From: JBDOQU01 sp039839375
Lineage (GTDB): Bacteria; Pseudomonadota; Alphaproteobacteria; DSM-16000; Inquilinaceae
Assembly: GCF_039839375.1 (NCBI RefSeq)
Contig: NZ_JBDOQU010000002.1
Coordinates: forward strand, 62,001-126,000
DNA: 64,000 bases
Direction: 5' to 3'
Positions 33,769 to 42,608 of the stretch are shown here, piece after piece (position 1 is the stretch's first letter; each line of letters begins with the position of its first letter). Made by a program: the position numbers and the translations under genes. Below the pieces are notes generated by a model. That model saw only the letters and a program-made list of their open reading frames with translations, searched no databases and was not told the origin of the DNA.

Positions 33769-33896
33769 GTCATTCTGGACTTGATCCAGAATCTATTGGC
33801 CCTTGCCGTTTCACCGGCGGCGAGGGAACGGGCGGCGGCAACGCTTGCGTCGATAGCGTATGGATGCTGGATCGGGTCCAGCATGACGTTGTTTTT
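33769..33896. repeat. Composite bi-palindromic repeat unit
   Basis: One complete unit of the composite family: GTCATTCTGGACTTGATCC..GAATC at the left end, about 60 bases of GC-rich spacer (CACCGGCGGCGAGGGAACGG), then ATGGATGCTGGA..TCCAGCATGACGTTGTTTTT at the right end. It lies upstream of the methyltransferase gene and of the divergent M24-like gene. Confidence 0.8.
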
Positions 33897-33993
33897 CCGC
33901 CCCAAACCGATCCGTGAAACCCAACCGGATTGACTGTCAGGCATGTATCCGGATCAAAATGTCAGGAATGTTCCCGCTTGCACAACCAACTGA

Positions 33994-34090
33994 CCCCTCA
34001 CCCTCCCGCTTCGCGGGTCCCTCCCTCTCCCACAAGGGGCGAGGGTAAGTTGGTAGCCCTCTCCCCTTGTGAGAGGGTTGGGTGAGGGGG
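33994..34090. repeat. CCCTCACCCTCCC-type intergenic repeat, inverted pair
   Basis: The stretch starts CCCCTCACCCTCCCGCTTCG and ends with CCCTCTCCCCTTGTGAGAGGG followed by TTGGGTGAGGGGG, so its two ends are inverted relative to each other. Single copies of the same element occur at 38.6 and 49.8 kb. The remainder of the 33.7-34.2 kb gap shows no gene. Confidence 0.75.
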
Positions 34091-34176
34091 CGGCCTTCGC
34101 CGGTGCGTCGCGGGCGCGGATCGGATAGGGTTCGGGGCGATACGCGATTCGGTTTCCCAACGACGAAGATCAAGAG

Positions 34177-35328
34177 ATGCCCCTTCATTTCGACGCCGCC
34201 GAGCTGGCGGAGCGCCGCCGCAAGGCCTGTGACCGGATGGCGGCGCGCGGGCTGGACGGAATGCTGATCTTCCGGCAGGAGAGCCTGTACTACCTCACCG
34301 GCTACGACACGTTCGGCTACGTCTATTTCCAGTGCCTCTATCTGGGCGCCGACGGGACGATGATTCTGCTGACGCGCGCGCCGGACCAGCGGCAGGCGCT
34401 GTTCACCAGCGTGATCGAGGATGTCCGCGTCTGGGTGGACGAGGCCGGGGCGACGCCGGAGGCGCAGCTTCTGAAGATCCTGGAGGAGAAGGGCTGCCGG
34501 GGCCGGAAGCTGGGCGTGGAATGGCACGCCTACGGGCTGACGGCGCAGTTGGGCTTCCGCCTGCGCGAGGCGCTGGACGGGTTCTGCGCGGCTGAGGATT
34601 CGTCGGACCTCGTCTCCCGCCTGCGGCTGGTGAAGAGCCCGAAGGAGCTGGAATATGCCCGCCGCGCCGGCGAGCTGGCCGACGCCGCCTATGACGAGGC
34701 GATGCGGCTGGCCGGGCCGGGGGTCTTCGAGGGCGACATACTGGCCGCGATGCAGGCCGCCGTGTTCGAGGGCGGCGGAGACGATCCGGCGAACGAGACG
34801 ATCATCGGGTCCGGCCCCGGCGCGCTGATGTGCCGCTATTTCACCGGCCGCCGGCATCTGTCGGCGGAAGACCAGCTGACGCTGGAGTTCGCGGGCGTCT
34901 ACCGCCATTACCATGCCTGCCTGATGCGGACGATCCGGATCGGCGCGCCGCCGCCCCGGCAGGTCGCCATGCATGAGGCGGCGGTCGACAGTCTGGTCGC
35001 CGCCAAGGAGGCGCTGAGGCCCGGCCGGCCGATCGGGGAGGTGTTCGACGCCCATGCCGCCGTTCTGGACAAGGCCGGCCTGCGGGCGCACCGGATGAAC
35101 GCCTGCGGCTATTCGCTGGGCGCGACCTACGCGCCGAACTGGATGGACTGGCCGATGTTCTTCCATGGCAATCCGGAGGAAGCAGCCCCCGGCATGGTGT
35201 TCTTCATCCACATCATCGTGTTCGACAGCGACAGCGGGCTGGCCATGACATCCGGCCAGACGGTGGAGGTCACGGAAGACGGCTGCCGGCCGACCACCAA
35301 CGCGCCGCTGGATTTCGTGGTGAAGTGA
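34177..35328 (+). CDS. M24-family (Xaa-Pro peptidase/creatinase-like) protein lacking metal ligands
   Basis: A 383-residue pita-bread-fold protein. The N-terminal domain (RMAARGLDGMLIFRQESLYYLTGYD) and the linker SRLRLVKSPKELEYAR are classic for M24. The five metal ligands of aminopeptidase P are not conserved: the DxG strand reads LEFAGVY, the D-x-TRT position is ACLMRT, GHGIG becomes GYSLG, and the two late glutamates are replaced (FFIHIIVF, MTSGQTVEVTEDG). This matches metal-free relatives such as creatinase rather than a peptidase. A C-N hydrolase acting on a small amide or ring compound is the likely role. It stands alone, facing away from the cassette and converging with the MFS gene. 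Confidence 0.82.
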   Translation: MPLHFDAAELAERRRKACDRMAARGLDGMLIFRQESLYYLTGYDTFGYVYFQCLYLGADGTMILLTRAPDQRQALFTSVIEDVRVWVDEAGATPEAQLLKILEEKGCRGRKLGVEWHAYGLTAQLGFRLREALDGFCAAEDSSDLVSRLRLVKSPKELEYARRAGELADAAYDEAMRLAGPGVFEGDILAAMQAAVFEGGGDDPANETIIGSGPGALMCRYFTGRRHLSAEDQLTLEFAGVYRHYHACLMRTIRIGAPPPRQVAMHEAAVDSLVAAKEALRPGRPIGEVFDAHAAVLDKAGLRAHRMNACGYSLGATYAPNWMDWPMFFHGNPEEAAPGMVFFIHIIVFDSDSGLAMTSGQTVEVTEDGCRPTTNAPLDFVVK

Positions 35329-35383
35329 GGGCGGGACGGCCTCGTCGCTAAAGGCAGAAGGCCATCATCCCGTCCAGCGCGAT

Positions 35384-35476
35384 CAGCGGCCCCCAGACGA
35401 ACCAGAGCGCCCAGCCGCCGGCCAGCAGCGCGGCGACGCCGATTCCGGTGAGGGCCCTGATCTCCCAGTCGCTCAT
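35384..35476 (-). CDS. Possible 30-residue single-pass membrane microprotein
   Basis: A 31-codon frame whose ATG overlaps the stop of the MFS gene in an ATGA arrangement and ends at TGA 35384. The product starts MSDWEIRAL and is then almost wholly hydrophobic (GIGVAALLAGGWALWFVW), which fits one membrane helix. Coupled start and composition favour translation, but the frame is very short and no relative is recognised, so it may be chance. Confidence 0.35.
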
Positions 35477-36675
35477 GCCGTCCGCCTTTGCAGCCGCGCC
35501 GCCGGCTGGTCCGCGATCGGCAGGTTGACGAGGCCGGCCGCGATCCCCAGCAGGATGGAAACCATCCAGATCGTATCATAGGTCCCGGTCAGGTCGTAAT
35601 CGACGCCGCCCAGCCAGGCGCCCAGGAAGCTGCCGATCTGGTGGCTGAGGAACACGATCCCGTAGAGGGTGGAAAGGTAGCGCGTGCCGAACATCTGGGC
35701 GACGAGGCCGCTGGTCAGCGGGATGGTCGCCAGCCACAGGAAACCGATGCCCGCGCCGAACATCAGGGCGGTGGCGGGCGTCAGCGGCAGGATGAGGAAG
35801 AGGCCGATCACCGCCGAGCGGGCGAAATAGACGCCGCTCAACAGGTACTTCTTGCGGTAGCGGTTCCCCAGCATGCCGAAGAGGTAGGACCCGATGATGT
35901 TGAAGAAGCCGATCAGCGCCAGCGCGTTGGCGCCGACGGCCGGGGACAGGTCGTTGTCGCCCAGGAACGCGGGAAGATGCGTCGCCACGAAGGCGATGTG
36001 GAAGCCGCAGACGAAGAAGCCGGCATTGAGCAGCCAATAGCCGGAATGGCCGCCGGCCTCCTTCAGCGCGTCGGTCAGGCTCTGCGCCGGCCCGTCGGAC
36101 GCGGAGTCCGACGGCGCGCCGGCGAGGCCGAGACCGAGCAGCGCGATGGCGCCGACGGCGACCGCCATGACCAGGAACGCGCCCTGCCAGCCCATGCCGG
36201 TCAGCAGGGCCTGCGCGCCCGGCACCACGGCGAACATGCCGAAGGAGCCGGCGGCGGTGACGATGCCGAAGGCGACGCTCCGCCGTTCCGGCGACACGAC
36301 CCGGCCGACCGCGCCCAGCACCACGACATAGGTGGTGCCCGACAAAGCGAGCCCGACCAGCACGCCCAGCGTGACGTTGAGCGCCAGCGGGTCGTTGCTG
36401 AGCGTGGTGAGCGCGAGGCCGGCCATGTAGAGCAGCGTGCCGAACAGCATCACCCGTCCCGCCCCCATCCGGTCGGCGATCGCGCCGACGAAGGGCTGCG
36501 CCAGCCCGAACAGCAGGTTCTGGAGCGCGATGGCGAAGCCGAAGACCTGCCGCCCGACCTCCAGATCCATGGAGATCGGCCGCAGGAAGATACCGAAGCT
36601 CTGGCGGACGCCCATGGCGATGGCGACGGTCGCCGCCCCGCAGGCGAGCACGATCCAAACCGGCCGCTGGACCAT
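35473..36675 (-). CDS. MFS transporter
   Basis: A 400-residue major facilitator with twelve hydrophobic segments. The loop between helices 2 and 3 carries the MFS signature variant GAIADRMGAGRVM, and GTRYLSTLYGIVFLSHQIGSF near the C-terminus is typical of the oxalate/formate-antiporter-like and monocarboxylate group. It probably moves an organic anion across the inner membrane by proton or anion exchange. ATG 36675 has GGGAG eight bases upstream; an ATG six codons earlier is weaker. It lies 98 bases downstream of the second ABC permease on the same strand and may belong to that transcript. Confidence 0.9.
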   Translation of the reverse strand: MVQRPVWIVLACGAATVAIAMGVRQSFGIFLRPISMDLEVGRQVFGFAIALQNLLFGLAQPFVGAIADRMGAGRVMLFGTLLYMAGLALTTLSNDPLALNVTLGVLVGLALSGTTYVVVLGAVGRVVSPERRSVAFGIVTAAGSFGMFAVVPGAQALLTGMGWQGAFLVMAVAVGAIALLGLGLAGAPSDSASDGPAQSLTDALKEAGGHSGYWLLNAGFFVCGFHIAFVATHLPAFLGDNDLSPAVGANALALIGFFNIIGSYLFGMLGNRYRKKYLLSGVYFARSAVIGLFLILPLTPATALMFGAGIGFLWLATIPLTSGLVAQMFGTRYLSTLYGIVFLSHQIGSFLGAWLGGVDYDLTGTYDTIWMVSILLGIAAGLVNLPIADQPAARLQRRTA

Positions 36676-36773
36676 CGCTGTTCTCCCGGCCAAAAAGGCC
36701 GTCGTCGGTTAGAAGGGATCGAACTCTCGCAGCGCCGAACCGGCTCCGCAACGGATATATTGTATCGATTCGT

Positions 36774-37589
36774 TCAGCCTACCGGCAGAGCGCGGAGCCG
36801 GGGGTCCAGCAGGTCCCGCACCCCGTCGCCCAGCAGGTTGAGCCCCAGAACGGCGATGGCGATGGCGAGGCCGGGCCACACCGCCTGGATCGGGTCGGTG
36901 AAGAGGAAGGTCTGCGCGTCCAGCAGCATCCGCCCCCAGCTTGGCTGCGGCGGCCTTGTGCCGAGGCCGAGATAGGAGAGGGCGGCTTCGGCGAGGATGG
37001 CGACCGCGAACTGCACCGTCGCCTGGACGATCAGCGGGCTGGCCGCGTTCGGCAGGACGTGGCGCAGGGCGACCTGGAACCGCGACCGGCCGAGCGCGAA
37101 GGCCGCGCGGACGAACTCCCTGCCATAGACCGGCAGCGCCGCGCCGCGCGTCACGCGGGCGAAGACGGCGATATTGAAGATGCCGATCGCGACGATGGCG
37201 TTGATCGCGCCGGGATGGGTGAGCGCGGTGATGAGGATGGCCGAAAGGACGGCAGGGAAGGCGAAGGTCAGGTCGACCAGCCGGCCCACCGCCTCATCCA
37301 CCCAGCCCCGGCGCGCCGCAGCCAGCAGGCCGAGCGGCACGCCGGCGAGGAGCCCGATGCCGACCGCCGCCGTGGCGACGATCATCGCGTTCCACGCCCC
37401 GCCCATGATGAGCGAGAGCGTGTCGCGGCCCAGATGGTCGGTCCCCAGCCAATGGTCCGCGCCCGGCGGCTGCAGCCGGTCCGCCACGGAGACGGCGTCG
37501 ACCGGCCAGGGCGTCCAGGCGAGGCTGACCAGCCCCAGCGCCGCGACCAGCCCGGTCAGCGCGATGCCGATCGCCAGCGTCGGCCTCAT
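36774..37589 (-). CDS. ABC peptide-type transporter permease (DppC/OppC-like)
   Basis: A 271-residue inner-membrane permease with six helices. The DppC signature is seen in HWLGTDHLGRDTLSLIMGGAWN and the EAA coupling loop in RGAALPVYGREFVRAAFALG with SRFQVALRHVLPNAASPLI. It pairs with the DppB-like permease, whose stop overlaps its start by four bases. The binding protein lies upstream. No ATPase gene follows: the next gene is an MFS carrier. The transporter must use an ATPase encoded elsewhere. Substrate class is di/oligopeptides or related compounds such as nickel chelates or amides. Confidence 0.92.
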   Translation of the reverse strand: MRPTLAIGIALTGLVAALGLVSLAWTPWPVDAVSVADRLQPPGADHWLGTDHLGRDTLSLIMGGAWNAMIVATAAVGIGLLAGVPLGLLAAARRGWVDEAVGRLVDLTFAFPAVLSAILITALTHPGAINAIVAIGIFNIAVFARVTRGAALPVYGREFVRAAFALGRSRFQVALRHVLPNAASPLIVQATVQFAVAILAEAALSYLGLGTRPPQPSWGRMLLDAQTFLFTDPIQAVWPGLAIAIAVLGLNLLGDGVRDLLDPRLRALPVG

Positions 37590-38536
37590 GCCGCGCCCGC
37601 CTTCGGCCGCGGGTCGATGAGGGCGTAGAGCACGTCGACCAGGAAATTCACCGCGATGACCAGGGCCGTCAGCAGCAGAACCACGTCCTTGACGACGATC
37701 AGGTCGCGCTGGCTGACCGCCTGGAACAGCAGCCGCCCCAGCCCCGGCAGGTAGAAGACGTTCTCCACCACGATCGCGCCGGCGACCAGGAAGGCGAACT
37801 GTAGGCCGAGGATGGTGACGATCGGGATCGCGGCGTTGCGCAGCACGTGCCGGCGCAGCACCGCCGCCGACGACAGGCCCTTGGCCCGCGCCGTGCGGAC
37901 ATAATCCTCCCGCCAGTTCTCAAGGATCGAGGAGCGGACGACGCGCGCGAGGATCGCGGCCTCCGCCAGCGCCAGCGCCAGGGAGGGCAGCAGGAGCGCC
38001 TTCAGCGCCGCGCCGACGCCCGCCGACCAGCCGGGGAAGCCGCCGCTGGCGAACCAGCCGAGCGTGACGGAGAAGACCAGCGTCAGCACGATGCCGAACC
38101 AGAAATTGGGGATCGCGAGGCCGAGCTGGGAGAACCCCATCACCGCATAGTCCGCCGGCCGGCCCTGCCGCGCGGCCGCCAGCATGCCGAGCGGCAGGGC
38201 GACGGCGACGGCCGTCAGCAGCGCCATCACCGCCAGCGGCAGGGTGATCGCCAGCCGGTCGCCGATCAGCTCCTGCACCGGCACGTCATAGGTCAGGCTG
38301 GTGCCCATATCGCCGGTGGCGAGGCCGCCCAGCCAGCGCAGGAACCGCTCCGGCGCGGGCCGGTCCAGCCCCATCTGGGCCCTGAGCGCCGCCAGCGTGT
38401 CCGGCCGCGCCTCCGTCCCCAGCATCATTTGCGCCGGATCGCCGGGCAGCACCTCCAGCACCACGAAGATCACCAGCGCCGCCAGCAGGAGGGTGAGAAG
38501 GAACGCCAGCAGCCGCCGGACGAGGTAGGCGGTCAT
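37586..38536 (-). CDS. ABC peptide-type transporter permease (DppB/OppB-like)
   Basis: A 316-residue inner-membrane permease. The N-terminus AYLVRRLLAFLLTLLLAALVIF and the following VLPGDPAQMMLG are diagnostic for DppB. The EAA loop is ILENWREDYVRTARAKGLS with VLRRHVLRNAAIPIVTILG, and NVFYLPGLGRLLFQAVSQRDL closes the family pattern. It forms the membrane channel with the DppC-like protein, with a four-base gene overlap. A 169-base gap holding repeats separates it from the upstream binding-protein gene, which may lower permease expression relative to binding protein. Confidence 0.93.
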   Translation of the reverse strand: MTAYLVRRLLAFLLTLLLAALVIFVVLEVLPGDPAQMMLGTEARPDTLAALRAQMGLDRPAPERFLRWLGGLATGDMGTSLTYDVPVQELIGDRLAITLPLAVMALLTAVAVALPLGMLAAARQGRPADYAVMGFSQLGLAIPNFWFGIVLTLVFSVTLGWFASGGFPGWSAGVGAALKALLLPSLALALAEAAILARVVRSSILENWREDYVRTARAKGLSSAAVLRRHVLRNAAIPIVTILGLQFAFLVAGAIVVENVFYLPGLGRLLFQAVSQRDLIVVKDVVLLLTALVIAVNFLVDVLYALIDPRPKAGAA

Positions 38537-38556
38537 GGGGGGGCGCCCGAAAGCCG

Positions 38557-38690
38557 GTCATGCTGGATTTGATCCAGCATCCATGCGGCGTCGATGCGGG
38601 GCGGGGCCGCGCGCCTTCCCGCCAAACCCTCACCCTCCCACCGCTTCGCGGCGGGCCCCTCCCTCTCCCGCAGGGCAGGAGAGGGGAAAT
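38557..38690. repeat. Repeats within the peptide-transporter operon
   Basis: The gap between binding-protein and permease genes holds one palindrome (GTCATGCTGGATTTGATCC..GCATCCATG, 38557-38587) and a CCCTCACCCTCCCACCGCTT..GGAGAGGGG element (38626-38688). Hairpins here could stabilise the upstream mRNA segment and give more binding protein than permease, as REP elements do in other operons. Confidence 0.75.
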
Positions 38691-38705
38691 TACGGGAGCC
38701 GGGGG

Positions 38706-40211
38706 TCATTCGGCCCAGCGGACGTCCGTCATGTCGACCGCGGGGACGGGGGTGTTTTTCCACATGCCGAGCAGGTCGGCATCGTGGACGCCGACCTTGG
38801 CGAGCTGGAAGAGGAAGATCGCGGCCAGATCCTCGCCCAGGATCGTCTGCGCTTCCTGATAGAGGGCCGTCCGTTCCGCCTCGTTGGTGGTGGCGTCCAG
38901 ACGGTCGATCAGGTCCGTGAAGGCCGGATTGTCGTAGCCGAAATAATAATCCAGCCCGCGCGCGTAGATGCCGATGTCCATGGGTTCGACATGGCTGACG
39001 ATCGTCATGTCGTAATCATTGTTGCCGAACACCTGGTCCAGCCATTGCGCCCATTCGATCGGCTCCAGCGTCACCTCGATCCCGACGCGGCCGAGCTGCG
39101 CCTGGATGATCTCCCCGCCCCGCCGGGCATAGGAAGGCGGCGGCAGCTTCAGCGTCGCGGAAAAGCCGTCGGGATATCCCGCCTCCGCGAGCAGTTCCCG
39201 CGCCCGATCAGGATCGTGCGGATAGAGGCCGGTCAGGTCGACATAGGCCGGGTTGTGCGGGGCGAAATGGCTGCCGATGGGCGTGCCGAAGCCGAACTGC
39301 GCGCCTTCGACGATCGCCTGCCGGTCGATGGCGTGCATGATCGCCTGCCGGACCAGCGGATCGTCGAACGGCTCCCGCCGCCAGTTGACCGCCATCACCG
39401 TCTCGCCCTCCGTCGTTCCCACGTCGATGGCGAAGCGCGGATCGTTCTCGAACGCGCCCAGCGCCTCCGGCGCGCCGATGTTCGGCACAGCATCGACATC
39501 GCCGGCCAGAAGCGCCGCGATCTGCGCCGGTGGGTCGGCGATGATGCGGAAGGTCACCTGGTCGAGCGCGATGGCGTCCGGATCGCGGTAGGTGTCGGCC
39601 TTCGCCAGCACGATGCGGTCGCCCTGCAGCCAGCGGTCGAACCGGAAGGGGCCGGTGCCGACCGGGTCGGTCTTGTTGGTCTCCGCCGTCTCAGGCGCAA
39701 CGATCACCGCGTCCCCCTGCCCCATATTGAAGAGGAAGAGGCCGTCCGGTTCCGCGAGCGTGATGACGACCTCCGTCGGGGACGGCGTCTCGATCTCAGC
39801 GATGGCGTCGAAATATTGCTTCTGCGCGTTGACCGAATCCTCCGCCATGGCGCGCTCGAAGGAGAACTCCACATCGGCGCTGTCGAACATCGTGCCGTCA
39901 TGGAACTGCACGCCGTCGCGGAGGGTGAAGCTGTAGACCAGCCCGTCATCGGAGACGGTCCAGCTTTCCGCCAGCCCCGGCACGACCGCGCCCGTCTCGT
40001 CGATGCGGGTCAGCCCCTCGAAGACGTTGTGGTAGGTGATCTCGTCGATCGCGGCGGCGGCGCCGGCGGTCGGGTCAAGGTGGGGAGGCTCCAGCGTCAG
40101 GGCGACGACAGCATCCGTCCTAATCCCGGACTGGGGCTGGGCCAGGGCGGCGGCGGGAAGCAGCAGCAGCGCGGCCAGGGCCCTCGCCAGCGTCTTACGG
40201 ATATCGGCCAT
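38706..40211 (-). CDS. ABC transporter substrate-binding protein (SBP family 5)
   Basis: A 501-residue periplasmic binding protein of the oligopeptide/dipeptide class. A signal peptide (TLARALAALLLLPAAALAQ) is followed by AVVALTLEPPHLDPTAGAAAA, the usual family 5 opening. Later blocks are LAESWTVSDDGLVYSFTLRDGVQFHDG, with the diagnostic L-R-x-G-V-x-F-H-D-G, and AIMHAIDRQAI. It delivers substrate to the DppBC-like permeases. ATG 40211 has GGAGG upstream. It follows the P1 peptidase gene by 74 bases on the same strand, so import and hydrolysis of an amide or peptide are probably linked. Confidence 0.93.
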   Translation of the reverse strand: MADIRKTLARALAALLLLPAAALAQPQSGIRTDAVVALTLEPPHLDPTAGAAAAIDEITYHNVFEGLTRIDETGAVVPGLAESWTVSDDGLVYSFTLRDGVQFHDGTMFDSADVEFSFERAMAEDSVNAQKQYFDAIAEIETPSPTEVVITLAEPDGLFLFNMGQGDAVIVAPETAETNKTDPVGTGPFRFDRWLQGDRIVLAKADTYRDPDAIALDQVTFRIIADPPAQIAALLAGDVDAVPNIGAPEALGAFENDPRFAIDVGTTEGETVMAVNWRREPFDDPLVRQAIMHAIDRQAIVEGAQFGFGTPIGSHFAPHNPAYVDLTGLYPHDPDRARELLAEAGYPDGFSATLKLPPPSYARRGGEIIQAQLGRVGIEVTLEPIEWAQWLDQVFGNNDYDMTIVSHVEPMDIGIYARGLDYYFGYDNPAFTDLIDRLDATTNEAERTALYQEAQTILGEDLAAIFLFQLAKVGVHDADLLGMWKNTPVPAVDMTDVRWAE

Positions 40212-40285
40212 GGGTGTCGATCCTCCCTCATATCCGGCATTTCGGCGCGTTCCCCGCCGATGATGCAGCGCAACATAAACCGGGA

Positions 40286-41308
40286 TCACCTCTTTCCGCA
40301 ACGCAGCGCGTGGCCGTGGACGGTGCGGTAGGACAGCCGCTCCCCCAGATCCTCGGCCTCGAACACGCCGCGCCCGATCGCGCGGGCCACGGCGTCGGCA
40401 GCAAGCGCCCCAAGCCGGGACAGCGCCGCCGGCCGGTTGTCCGGCAGGGATCGGCGGCCGGTCGCCAGGACGAACAGGATGTCGCCGTCGAAGGGGGTGT
40501 GGACCGGCCGGATCGCGCGGGCCAGGCCGTCCTGGGCCATGATCGCGACGCGCCGGGCCTCCGCGGCGGTCAGGTCGGCGTCGAGCGCCACCACGCCGAT
40601 CGTCGTGTTGGCGCCGGGATGGAAGGATGCCCCCTCCTCCGCATCAGCCGCGATCGGCCCGGTCGGAAGGGGCTGGCCGCCCATCTCCTCCCCCTGCTCA
40701 AGCGCCCAGGCCCAGAGGCAGTTCTGACCCGGCATGACGACGGAACCGACGGGATTGACCGCGATCACCGCACCGACGGTGACGCCGCTGGTCGTATCGA
40801 CGGCGGACGCACTGCCCAGCCCGCCCTTCAGCGTTCCGGCCTTCGCGCCCAGCCCGGCCCCGGCATTGCCAAGGGCGAAGCGGTCGCCGGCATTGTCACA
40901 GGCCAGGCGGCCCAGCCGCCGGTAGGGCGGTTCTTCCCCCCAGCCCTTGTCGCCGCCATTGGCGAGGTCGAACAGGATGGCCGCCGGCACGACGGGCACC
41001 TTCACCTCCCCCACCGCGAAGCCGCGCCCCTTCGCCGCCAGCCAGGCGACCGCGCCGGCCGCCGCCTCCAGCCCGTATTCGGAGCCGCCGGAAAGCGCCA
41101 CCGCGTCGATCCGATCGACCAGGCTGGCGGGGTCCAGCGTGTGAGTGTCGCGGGAGCCGGGCGCGCCGCCCCGCACATCCACGGCGGCCACCGCCCGCTC
41201 TTCGGGAATGACCACCGTGACGCCGGTCCTGGCCGCCGCGTCTTCCGCATTGCCGACCGCGATGCCGGGAACGTCGGTGATGAGATTGCGCGGGCCGGGA
41301 CGGGTCAT
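40286..41308 (-). CDS. P1/S58-family self-processing peptidase (DmpA/NylC-like)
   Basis: A 340-residue N-terminal-nucleophile hydrolase of the P1 (DmpA/NylC) family. Family blocks are NLITDVPGIAVGNAED, ALSGGSEYGLEAA and KGGLGSASAVDTTSGVTVG. The self-cleavage site is probably Asn234-Thr235 in GANTTIGVV, which frees Thr235 as catalytic nucleophile, as known for NylC. Such enzymes release N-terminal amino acids, beta-amino acids or hydrolyse small amides. No signal peptide is seen, so it acts in the cytoplasm, after uptake. It heads the operon with the family 5 binding protein and the two permeases, and is divergent from rlmI. Confidence 0.88.
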   Translation of the reverse strand: MTRPGPRNLITDVPGIAVGNAEDAAARTGVTVVIPEERAVAAVDVRGGAPGSRDTHTLDPASLVDRIDAVALSGGSEYGLEAAAGAVAWLAAKGRGFAVGEVKVPVVPAAILFDLANGGDKGWGEEPPYRRLGRLACDNAGDRFALGNAGAGLGAKAGTLKGGLGSASAVDTTSGVTVGAVIAVNPVGSVVMPGQNCLWAWALEQGEEMGGQPLPTGPIAADAEEGASFHPGANTTIGVVALDADLTAAEARRVAIMAQDGLARAIRPVHTPFDGDILFVLATGRRSLPDNRPAALSRLGALAADAVARAIGRGVFEAEDLGERLSYRTVHGHALRCGKR

Positions 41309-41411
41309 GGGCGGCAACCTTAGGGCGACCGCCGGGCCGGGTAAAGAAGCCGCCGGCGCGATTGACCTCGGGGCGATTGACCACCGTTTGCCCGCCGCTA
41401 TGCTGCGCGCC

Positions 41412-42608
41412 ATGTCGAACCCCCCATTTCTGCCGGTCGTCCGGCTCCAGCCCGGGCGCGAGAAGCGCGTCCTGGCCGGCCATCCCTGGGTCTTCTCCAA
41501 CGAGATCGCGATGGATGCCGACGCGAAGGCGATCCCGCTGGGCGGGCTCGTCCGGCTGGAATCCGCCCATGCCAAGCCGCTGGGCGTCGCCGGGTTCAAC
41601 CGCCACGCGCTGATCGCCGCCCGGCTGCTGAGCCGCGATCCGGACGCCGTCATCGATGCCGGCTTCCTGGCCGAGCGCCTGTCGGCGGCGCTGGCGCTGC
41701 GGGAGGCGCTGTTCGACCGGCCCTTCTACCGGCTGGTCCATGCCGAGGCGGACGGTCTGCCGGGGCTGGTCGTGGACCGCTATGGCGATGTGGCGGTGGT
41801 CCAGGCCAACAGTGCGATGATGGAGGCGCTGGAAGCGCCCTTGCTTGAGGCCATCGGGCAAATCCTGTCGCCCCGGACCATCGTGCTGCGCAACGACAGT
41901 TCCGCCCGCGCGCTGGAAGGGCTGGAGGCGGAAATCCGCACCGTCGGCGAGCTTCCCGACGGCCCGATCGAGCTGGAGGAGAACGGCGCGCGGTTCCTGG
42001 CCGACCCGGCGGCGGGGCAGAAGACGGGCTGGTTCTTCGACCAGCGCGACAACCGCGCCTTCGCCGCAAGGCTGGCCCGGGGCCGGTCGGTGGTCGACGT
42101 CTACACCCACACCGGCGGCTTCGCCATCCAGGCCGCGCTGGGCGGGGCGGAAAGCGTGCTGGCCGTCGACCGGTCGGCCCCGGCGCTCGATCTCGCCGCC
42201 CGCGCCGCGACCCTCAACGGCGTCGCCGAGCGGTTCGAGACCCGGAAGGGCGAGGCGTTCGGGGAACTGGAGCGGCTGCGCGACCAGGGGCGGAGCTTCG
42301 GCCTCGTCATCATCGACCCGCCGGCCTTCGTGAAGTCGAAAAAGGATCTGAAGGCGGGGGCGCAGGGCTATCGCAAGCTGGCGCGCCTCGCAGCCCGGAT
42401 CGTGGAACCGGGCGGCTTCCTGCTGGCGGCGTCGTGCAGCCACCATGTCGATCCGGCGATGTTCGCCGAGCAGGTCGCCCGTGGCCTCACGGATGCCGGC
42501 CGCACCGGCCGCATCCTCCGCCAGAGCGGCCCCGGCCCCGACCACCCGATCCATCCGATGCTGCCGGAAAGCGCCTATCTGAAGGCCGTGACGCTGGCGC
42601 TGGACTGA
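41412..42608 (+). CDS. rlmI: 23S rRNA (cytosine-C5)-methyltransferase RlmI-like
   Basis: A 398-residue class I methyltransferase. The N-terminal PUA-like domain (about 5-85) begins LQPGREKRVLAGHPWVFSNEI. The EEHEE domain and Rossmann methylase follow, with SAM loop DVYTHTGGFAI, DPPAFVKSKK (motif IV) and AASCSHHV carrying the catalytic cysteine. The family methylates C1962 of 23S rRNA in Escherichia coli. The ATG at 41412 follows another in-frame ATG at 41400 and fits the domain start better. It is a single gene divergent from the P1 peptidase. Its stop codon lies within a 15-bp sequence that is repeated at the end of the neighbouring IS1595 remnant. Confidence 0.9.
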   Translation: MSNPPFLPVVRLQPGREKRVLAGHPWVFSNEIAMDADAKAIPLGGLVRLESAHAKPLGVAGFNRHALIAARLLSRDPDAVIDAGFLAERLSAALALREALFDRPFYRLVHAEADGLPGLVVDRYGDVAVVQANSAMMEALEAPLLEAIGQILSPRTIVLRNDSSARALEGLEAEIRTVGELPDGPIELEENGARFLADPAAGQKTGWFFDQRDNRAFAARLARGRSVVDVYTHTGGFAIQAALGGAESVLAVDRSAPALDLAARAATLNGVAERFETRKGEAFGELERLRDQGRSFGLVIIDPPAFVKSKKDLKAGAQGYRKLARLAARIVEPGGFLLAASCSHHVDPAMFAEQVARGLTDAGRTGRILRQSGPGPDHPIHPMLPESAYLKAVTLALD

